Shown: one piece after another, positions 8,863 to 14,791 of the stretch
How positions within the stretch are numbered: the stretch's first letter is position 1
How the letters are laid out: each line of letters opens with the position of its first letter
Assembly: GCF_000003855.2 (NCBI RefSeq)
Contig: NW_003101674.1
Coordinates: 1,383,432 to 1,398,222, forward strand
Direction of reading: 5' to 3'
From: Blastomyces gilchristii SLH14081
Taxonomy: Eukaryota > Ascomycota > Eurotiomycetes > Onygenales > Ajellomycetaceae
Length of the DNA: 14,791 bases
Translations under genes and position numbers: made by a program
Notes under the pieces: model-generated
Database searches by the model: none
Seen by the model: only the letters and a program-made list of their open reading frames with translations
Told to the model about the DNA's origin: nothing

Positions 8863-8900
8863 ATGCAAGGACTCATCATAAGCTCCGCTTGCATATGAGT
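8863..8900 (+). repeat. Interleaved inverted repeats at the SINE 3' end
   Basis: ATGCAAG (8863-8869) pairs with CTTGCAT (8888-8894), and ACTCAT (8871-8876) pairs with ATGAGT (8895-8900). The two helices interleave, so they are either alternative hairpins or a pseudoknot; with no bases between 8894 and 8895, forming both together is doubtful. A structured 3' end next to the simple tail is where LINE reverse transcriptases recognise stringent-type SINEs. Confidence 0.6.
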
Positions 8901-8910
8901 ATAATGAAAG

Positions 8911-8930
8911 AATAATAATAATAATAATAA
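8911..8930 (+). repeat. (AAT)n tail of the SINE
   Basis: Six AAT units plus AA, directly before the right-hand duplication. Simple-repeat tails mark target-primed reverse transcription. Confidence 0.95.
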
Positions 8931-8944
8931 ATCTTCTACAGATA
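8931..8944. repeat. Right target-site duplication of the SINE
   Basis: Exact 14-bp copy of 8544-8557, directly after the (AAT)n tail. Confidence 0.92.
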
Positions 8945-8989
8945 CATTTGTCAGAAGAGAAGTTAACTTTAAAAAGATATCTTCTCAGT

Positions 8990-9800
8990 TTCTTCTCTTC
9001 TTCAGCTTCTTATAATTACTAACATAGTGATCATCAGCTCTGTAGTTAAAACAGAGATCTTTATTAAATCTTTTTTAATATTTCTTTACAGTGAGTGAAG
9101 AATCAGAATACTTAAAATTCTTCTTTACTTTCTTCACACTGAAGCTGTCATAGTGCTGTTTAGATCTCATTATTAATTACTTAGAAGAAGTCTTATTAAT
9201 CTTTTTCTCAGAGAATTGATTATTTAAATAGATCTGAGAAGCTAGGTTGATAAGCTCAGTACAATTAATTGATAAATTCTGATACTGTGATATTATTATT
9301 CATATCTTATGAGTCAGCTTTATAAGATAAAGCTGTGTCTTTAATTGATTCAAATCATCAGTTAATTTCTCTCAATATTCTTCAAATCTTACTTTGAAAT
9401 TAGAAGAATTCTTATCATTTCATTAATATAATAAGTTAAACTGCTATATCACTGTGAAGCTGTAGTTATAATAGTCTTTAATTTAATTCAGTAGAAAGTT
9501 CTTAAATTCTTCTTAAGTTATTACAGTATCAGTATACTTAAGCTTTCTCTTCTTAATAACTTAAATAGTTGCAGAGATGTCTTTAAGAAGATTGACAGTG
9601 TATATTACTTATATCTTATGAGTATTATACTGGCTCAGATTAAGGTGAAATTTTCATTCAAGAATATAGATATAGCTGTGAAATTCAGATAATATATTTC
9701 TCTTATATCTCAGAGAATCTTCAATCTTAATCTCTCTATCTTTATAATAGACATAGATGTGTAGAGACTGTGACAGTAGTAAAGCAGTTAAAGAACTTAT
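8990..9800 (-). pseudogene. gag: Chromovirus gag, degraded
   Basis: Gag forms the virus-like particle and packages element RNA. On the minus strand a capsid-like frame runs from about 9760 to 9230; it includes TVIT, a stop, EEFKNFL (family TWxEF) and FKVRFEEY, typical of the retrotransposon Gag domain. It is followed by a basic stretch and a zinc knuckle at 9012-9053. Stops are frequent and mostly fit lost Trp or Gln codons. Upstream, 9800-9989 holds the presumed 5' untranslated region. The SINE insertion lies just downstream, so gag and pol are physically separated. The start codon could not be fixed. Confidence 0.72.
9012..9053 (-). other. CCHC zinc knuckle of chromovirus Gag, two cysteines lost
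   Basis: Fourteen codons read CFNYRADDHYVSNY, fitting CX2CX4HX4C with the second and third Cys as Tyr (TGY to TAY). The first Cys (9051-9053) and the His remain. Confidence 0.75.
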
Positions 9801-9989
9801 ATCAAAGTATGCAGTGAGTTCAGAAATCTCAGATTTCTGTCAGAGTAGAGATGTATACACTCTAGAGAATAATATAGAGTTTCTCTCAGAGAGTGAGATC
9901 AGATCAGTCTCAGTATAGATATATAAGATTATATCAGTCTATTAGAGCTTAACTGATTTAAACTTATAATCAGATTGAGTAATTTAAAT

Positions 9990-10522
9990 TATAATATAAT
10001 AAAACTGAAGCAGTGACTAGTTAGCAGTGTTATATAGAGATAGTTATTTAAGAAGCTGTATAAGTGAGCTTAACTATCTTACTTGAATAGTGAGCTTGTA
10101 GACTACAGAGTTATTGTAAGAATATCACAGATATAATACTTAGTATACTAAGAAGATTGTATGAGAAATACAGTAACTTATGTATATATTTCAGTAGAAG
10201 AAAAATGAATCACTGACTTTTTTAATGAGAAGTCAGCATCTAGCTATTTTATATAGATAATGAGTGAATACTCTTCTCTCATTCTATAAGTGAGAATAGT
10301 CAGAGCAATATCTCAGAAGTGTCTCACTGTCAAGAAAGAGTAATCTGCTGATCTTGTATAGAAGTGAGATTCTTATATTTATTAATCAGATCTTTCTATG
10401 ATATATCTGAATGATGTTATAGAGTGGTTGAAAACTGGTTCAGATAGGATGAAATCATCCGCATGAAAGTGATGAGCCATGTGAAACCGCAGCGGGGCCT
10501 TGGCGCGGCTGGGGGCGTGACA
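9990..10522 (-). repeat. 5' LTR of the chromovirus
   Basis: Partner of 2303-2835, also 533 bp. In the element's own orientation it holds the promoter and starts TGTCACGCCCCC. The outer part, about 10438-10522, is almost unmutated (GCAGCGGGGCCTTGGCGCGGC is readable), while the inner end is fully converted to A/T. The palindrome CTTAGTATACTAAG is at 10139-10152. Confidence 0.92.
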
Positions 10523-10527
10523 ATCAG
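10523..10527. repeat. Right target-site duplication of the chromovirus (ATCAG)
   Basis: Direct copy of 2298-2302, immediately after the LTR end CGTGACA. Confidence 0.9.
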
Positions 10528-11439
10528 TTTCTGACTTTAAGCAGCACAGTTTCACTCTTTACTGTAAGTCTCTCTGTAAGTAATTTCTTATAGACTCTAG
10601 CTGACAGTTCTTATAAAGCTTTCAGTGTTGTCAGTGTCTTCTACAGTTCTGCAGATCTATGACTATCTTTTCCCTGCTCACATAATCTCTGATCAGATAT
10701 ATGCAAATATGTCTAAGTTCTCTATTAATGATTCTCGCACCGCGGTGCATTTCTGCAATCTCATTGTTAATAGAAGATAAGTTCTCAGATACCTGTAAAA
10801 TCTGAGTAATTAAGATAATATCAATATTATAAATTTGTGATAAGAGTTGATCTGAACAGATGAGCTCTCTCTCTGTGTCTTAATTATTTTCAGGCTGAAT
10901 ACTTCAGTATAACTGAGAAAGTGAATACAGCTTTGTAAGAAATATCTGATTATATGTATAGATAGTCAGCTCTCAAGACTCTGCTACAACTGTATATACT
11001 CTAATATCTGACTTCTCTGAAGTTTATACATTTCTAATAGTCTTCATGTCAAATGTAATAATTATCTGTACTACAGATATGATACTCTCTGCTTCTTTAA
11101 AAAGAGAAATTAGTAGTTATAAGAAAATTAAGTGTTACAGATATTAAGAATGTGAATATAAATTTTCTTTATTTTTTCTTTATTAATCTCTAAATTATGT
11201 TCATAACTCTGTTTCTGTTTTCTTATTTTTTAACTTTAATAAGAATATAATTTCTTCTTCTCTTTACATATACTGCAGACTGTTCATCTCAGTAGAAACT
11301 CATTATCTTATAGACTAGAATTTATAAATAAAAGTATTAATATCTTTATTATAATCAGATTCTTAGTAAAGACTATATTATTCTGACTTATCAGAATTCA
11401 TAGTATGAAAGTCATGTCTCAGCTTCTGCAGATATCTTA
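10528..11439. other. Unassigned RIP-mutated stretch between two elements
   Basis: About 0.9 kb that may be the 3' part of the right-hand Gypsy element (same strand, after its chromodomain) or older target DNA. On the minus strand it reads relatively open at 10640-10870 (for example SQIYNIDIILITQILQVSEN) and, in another frame, at 10528-10715; neither was recognised. The G+C palindrome at 10737-10748 is the main landmark. No LTR was identified because the partner lies outside the window. Confidence 0.4.
10737..10748. repeat. G+C-rich 12-bp perfect palindrome
   Basis: GCACCGCGGTGC equals its own reverse complement and sits in sequence otherwise lacking CG, CC and GG. No flanking duplication or larger unit was seen. 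Confidence 0.7.
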
Positions 11440-11830
11440 TCTACTCAGAATATTCTTATTACTGAATCTTAAATCAGAGCTTATAATCTCACTTCTCTAA
11501 GTTAATAATTTCTTTAATCTGATATTCTCTTTCACTCTCTAGTACTTTATAAATAGAGTAATAAGTCACAGAGTTCTCTTCTAAGAATTTCTTATATTTA
11601 TAAAGTAAAGAGATATGAAAAATATTATATATCTATAACTTAGATAACAGTTTCAATCTATCAAACTATAAACTAACTTTCTTTATAATCTTATAAGACT
11701 CTGTCTGTAAGAGATTCAGCTTCTTACTAGATCTCTATATAGTGATACTTTTTAGACTTAGTCAGACTCTATCATCTTTCTTAAAAGTTTTTATAATATA
11801 CTTAAAGTCATAGTATCTCTTCTGATACTC
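11440..11830 (-). pseudogene. Integrase C-terminal module and probable chromodomain (second element)
   Basis: The frame reads FKKDDRV, a stop, then LSLKSITI, a stop, RSSKKLNLL, the usual VxLxxKNI..RPSKKLD signature, then IYNIFHISLL (family IHxVFHVSLL) at about 11610-11640. After a spacer it reads EREYQIKEIINLEK and KLxFKIQ, matching the chromodomain EYxVExIL...YLVKW. The aromatic cage residues cannot be judged after mutation. Confidence 0.65.
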
Positions 11831-11949
11831 TTGAGTCTTTCTCAAGAATTTACAGACTTTCTTCTAAATATTCTGAATTCTCTCAGTCTGTTCACAGATA
11901 TCATTACACTCTATAGTATACTCTTACAGATTTATCAAGATTATCTGTG

Positions 11950-12640
11950 AATAAGTCTCAGTGAGTATCTTAAAGAGGGTTTTATCTGTGCTGACATGCT
12001 TTGAGTTATTATATATATACTCTATAACTAATAATCAATACACTCAGTTATTCTAATTATAATTAACAAAGTACTGCAGATACTGTTTTAATATACTTAT
12101 CAGATATTCTATTTAATCATCTATCTGTTGATAAATAGTTATACTTAGATCTCATAAGATCTTCAGTATAGTTATCAGATCAGACTAGAACTCTTCTATG
12201 AAGATTAATTCTCTATCTGAGATAATATTTATAGATAACTCATATAATCAGATCACATTGCAGATAAAGATATGAGTTAAATTCTTTAACTTCAAGTTCT
12301 TACAGATGAGTATAAAGTGTGCTATCTTAATAAAGTGATTCACTATTATCAGCACACTGTTAAAGCAGGTATTATATATATTCTTGCTTTTAGAGAGATC
12401 TATAAGAATATTTATTTCTAGCTATTCTCAAGATTTCTGTGAGATGAGTAGAGAAGTAAGTTCTTCATATAATCTGAATCACACTACTCACAAACTCTGA
12501 TAAATAGTATAAGAATTCACTATCTTCTTTATAAGTTCTTGTATCTTCAGTCAGAAGTATTTTCTTATAAGTAACTCATGAGTTCTAGTATCTGTAAAAT
12601 GACTCACTAGAGAAGAGTCATAATATCTTCTAATAAGTTC
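11950..12640 (-). pseudogene. int: Integrase zinc domain and core (second element)
   Basis: The zinc domain reads RYYDSSLVSHF, where the family has HHDS: the first His is Tyr (codons at 12620-12625). The two cysteines of SCxxCQ are Tyr too (12509-12511 and 12500-12502, SYTIYQ). The second catalytic Asp survives in INIISDRELIF (SDR at 12212-12220), followed by EEFxSDL and ITIYQQIDD (family TAYHPQTDGQ) at about 12120-12145. All changes are G-to-A or C-to-T. Not functional. Confidence 0.82.
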
Positions 12641-12699
12641 TATATATAGAAACTTATTTATAGATATATAAATTCAGCTCTCTCTTTATAAGAGATTAT

Positions 12700-13730
12700 T
12701 TAAGTTTCTTTAACTCTTTATTTCTGCAGAATTGATTCCTGTTATAAGCAGTTTCTGAATATACTGAGTATATTCATTCTTTAGTTATAGTTCAGATAAT
12801 CTGAATAGAAGATCTTATAAAGACTTATATTCTGTTTTCTCTTATATCAGATCTTCTACAGTACTTCTCAAAGCTTATAAACTCTTCAGATTATAGATAC
12901 TCTCTTCAAGAATTCTTATAAAGATTCTCAGAGTGTTAACTCTCAGTATTATAGAAAGTAGTTATATAGACTTCTTCTCTCTCTCTTCTCTCTTCTCTTA
13001 TAAGAAATTGAGAGACTCTTCAGTCAATCTCTTTATAACACTTAGTCTGAGTATTCTGTAAAGCTTTTCTATCTTCTCTAATCTCTCTATATCTGTCATT
13101 CTGATCTTCTTAATATAATCTGATCTGTGAGAGAGTTCATCTGCTGAGTTCTTAGTTCTTTTGATATATTCTATCTTGAATCAGAACTCACTTAGTCTCT
13201 GAGCTCAGTGAATCTATCACTGTAAGAGTTTCTTAATTAAAGTAAACTATTATAAGCTATTATAATCAGTTCTAATAGTAATCACTGTTATAAGGCTCTT
13301 AAAGTAGTAACATCAGTGATAGAAGAATTTCACTATTATAAGAAGCTTCTGATTATAAATATTATAGTTAATCTCTGTAGATTACATCTTCTGTGAGAAA
13401 AAAATCACTGAAACTCAGTTCTTATTTAACTGTAGTTATGAGACTATTTCTGAAATTATAAAGAAAAAGATATCTGTCTTTAATCTGATTAAAAGTAAGA
13501 GATTAAAGTGAAACAGTATCACTGTATTTATAAATATCTATTTTAATCTTATAAAGATCTTATAAGCTTTTAAAGTAAGAAAGTTCTTATAATTCTCTCT
13601 TCTCAATAATCTTTTCATTCTCTGTTTATAGAATGACTTCTTCTTATTATCATTCTTCAGTATGTCTATAAGAGTTAAAAAGATTCTTATAAATATAAAG
13701 ATAAACTGTCTATAGAAATTCATAAAGCTT
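12700..13730 (-). pseudogene. RNase H domain and tether (second element)
   Basis: The open piece 13538-13723 begins MNFYRQFIFIFIRIFLTLID, the (G)FANFYRxFI...PLTxL landmark that follows the polymerase in Ty3/Gypsy pol, and continues with a Lys-rich segment and KNFLTLKAYKIF (family AFxxLKxAF). The remainder down to the integrase zinc domain should be RNase H proper and its linker, but individual catalytic residues were not resolved. Confidence 0.7.
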
Positions 13731-13959
13731 AGAAAGATCAGAATCTTATAAATACTAGTTAACTCTAATTATAATAGAATAGCCTTAATCTATGAAGATT
13801 TTATCTGAATACTATCTGCAGTAATTACATATTCTAGAAAATTAATCTCACAGACACTGAAGTTGTACTTTATCAGCTTAATATACAGTTCTGTCTTATC
13901 TAAGATCTTCAATATACTTTATATATACTCAGTATATTCTTTCTTCTTTATAAAGTACA

Positions 13960-14560
13960 TTATTATATTATTTAGATATATTATCATGAAGATATTCAGA
14001 TATATATAAAGTATTTTATTAATAAAAGACTGAAATACTGCAGAGATATTAATTAAATTAAAAGATATTACTAGATATTTAAACAATTCTAGTATAGTTC
14101 TAAAGACAGTCTTTTATTTATTCTCAGACTGTATTCACAGCTATGTATATACATTGATCATATTCAGTTGTATGAATATAACAGCTTCTATAAGACAGTT
14201 GATTACATTCTCAATCAGAGATAGAGAATAGTAACTCTTTATTATCTTAAAGTTCAGATTATAGTAGTCTATATATAATCTGAGATCTTCATTCTTCTTC
14301 TTTATAAATATTACAGAGACTCTCACAGAGACCTGTGAAGATTAAATAAAATTATTCTTTAGATTCTTATTTATATAGATCTGCAAGACCTCTGTCTTAT
14401 AATAAAAGAGCTTATAGATTAATTCTCAGAAGAGTTTCTACTCTTCTATTAAATCTATTATCAGATTCTTCTTATAGTGAGAAGAAAGCTCAGCTATCTT
14501 TACTGAGTTAAATAGCTCTATAAGATCTTGATATTTCTCTAATATTTGAAGCTCAGTTTT
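13960..14560 (-). pseudogene. Reverse transcriptase (second element)
   Basis: The pre-core segment YQDLIELFNSV...AELSSHY (about 14480-14545) resembles the YxDFxDVF...LPPHR lead-in of Ty3/Gypsy polymerases. The open piece 14141-14326 holds VIFIKKKNEDLRLYIDYYNLN (family FVKKKDGxLRxCVDYRxLN) and FIQLNMINVY, where the first catalytic Asp (family LDL/LDM) is Asn. The active site reads YLNN at 13967-13978 instead of YLDD. All three catalytic aspartates are therefore lost by G-to-A change on the coding strand. Confidence 0.9.
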
Positions 14561-14791
14561 TATAACTGCAAAGTTCTCAGATATTTATAAAGTTATTATA
14601 TAGATAGACTTGTCTTCTCTAATTAACTCTACAGTATTAACTGATTCTATCTTCATAAGTACATCTATTAACACTGATTAGAAGTATAAACCTGACTTAT
14701 AGACAGCTATGTATGAATTATATCTTTAAAGTTATATAAGTCTTAAGTATATATTATCTACGATATCTGTGATAATCACAGTTTCTATAAA

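Larger units (their letters stand above)
8558..8930 (+). mobile_element. tRNA-derived SINE, intact and unmutated
   Basis: A 373-bp element whose C+G-containing sequence contrasts sharply with its surroundings. It has a tRNA-like head (8558-8646) with polymerase III A and B boxes, a unique body, a stem-loop-forming 3' end and an (AAT)6AA tail (8911-8930). Perfect 14-bp duplications flank it. It encodes no protein and would depend on a LINE reverse transcriptase. It is antisense to the host chromovirus and splits gag from protease. CG, CC and GG sites are intact throughout, so it arrived after the RIP-like episode or escaped by being short. A TTTTT run at 8778-8782 could end polymerase III transcription early. 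It could be a new or a known family; no name is assigned. Confidence 0.9.
2303..10522 (-). mobile_element. Full-length Ty3/Gypsy chromovirus, RIP-inactivated, carrying a SINE
   Basis: An 8,220-bp LTR retrotransposon bounded by 533-bp LTRs and ATCAG duplications; without the SINE and one copy of its duplication it is about 7.8 kb. All coding relics are on the minus strand in the order gag, protease, reverse transcriptase, RNase H, integrase, GPY/F, chromodomain, which is the Ty3/Gypsy order with a C-terminal chromodomain (chromovirus). Read on the minus strand the LTRs start TGTCACG and end CATTACA. A purine-rich tract (complement of 2840-2849) sits beside the 3' LTR as a polypurine tract would. 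The primer-binding site next to 9990 is too mutated to name a tRNA. Every coding domain has stops or lost key residues, so it cannot move by itself. Confidence 0.93.
11440..14791 (-). mobile_element. Second Ty3/Gypsy element, partial, RIP-inactivated
   Basis: The pol relics run from the right window edge leftwards in Ty3/Gypsy order: reverse transcriptase, RNase H, integrase, GPY/F, probable chromodomain. The 5' LTR, gag and protease should lie beyond 14791. The reverse transcriptase sequence (IDYYNLNFKIIKSYYSLSL) differs clearly from that of the chromovirus at 2303-10522 (DYRDLNKIIVKNYYSLSL), so it is another family. The 3' LTR was not located and may lie in 10528-11440 or, if the chromovirus inserted into it, left of 2298. 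Confidence 0.82.

Noticed and set aside
1..14791. Bacterial, mitochondrial or simple A+T-rich origin of the sequence
   Set aside because: Chromoviruses, a Pol III SINE and directional C:G to T:A decay confined to repeats fit a fungal nuclear genome; no organelle genes, operons or bacterial signals are seen.
1..14791. CRISPR array or tandem satellite
   Set aside because: No regularly spaced repeats were found; recurring short words such as CTTATAAG and AGATCT reflect the reduced dinucleotide set.

Overview
The window looks like a transposon graveyard from a filamentous ascomycete fungus (inference). Almost all of it is A+T-rich DNA in which C:G to T:A transitions have run on both strands, as in repeat-induced point mutation (RIP). 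No intact cellular gene is visible. The recognisable content is inactivated LTR retrotransposons plus one clean short element. The evidence for RIP is direct: the two 533-bp LTRs of one element differ mainly by C/T and G/A changes, and its pol frames show Asp to Asn, Cys to Tyr, Gly to Arg and Trp to stop.

Layout. (1) 1-999: a degraded plus-strand Gag with a CCHC zinc knuckle, then a probable 3' LTR from 1054 to about 1259 with no pol between them. (2) 1260-2297: unassigned, heavily mutated DNA. (3) 2303-10522: a full-length Ty3/Gypsy chromovirus on the minus strand, with 533-bp LTRs and a 5-bp ATCAG target-site duplication. From high to low coordinates it holds the 5' LTR, gag, protease, reverse transcriptase, RNase H, integrase, GPY/F region, chromodomain, about 1.8 kb of unassigned DNA, and the 3' LTR. 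(4) 8558-8930: an unmutated tRNA-derived SINE inserted in that element between gag and protease, with a perfect 14-bp duplication and an (AAT)n tail. (5) 10528-11440: unassigned DNA. (6) about 11440-14791: a second Ty3/Gypsy element of another family, also minus strand, cut by the right window edge; it keeps relics of reverse transcriptase, RNase H, integrase and a probable chromodomain.

Order of events (inference): the chromovirus inserted and was mutated by the RIP-like process; the SINE then inserted into already mutated sequence and has stayed clean. Local G+C islands remain at the outer tips of the chromovirus, in the Gag-only element's LTR and around 10737. Nothing here appears to encode a working protein. 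The only features that may still act are the SINE's internal RNA polymerase III promoter and perhaps LTR promoter remnants.
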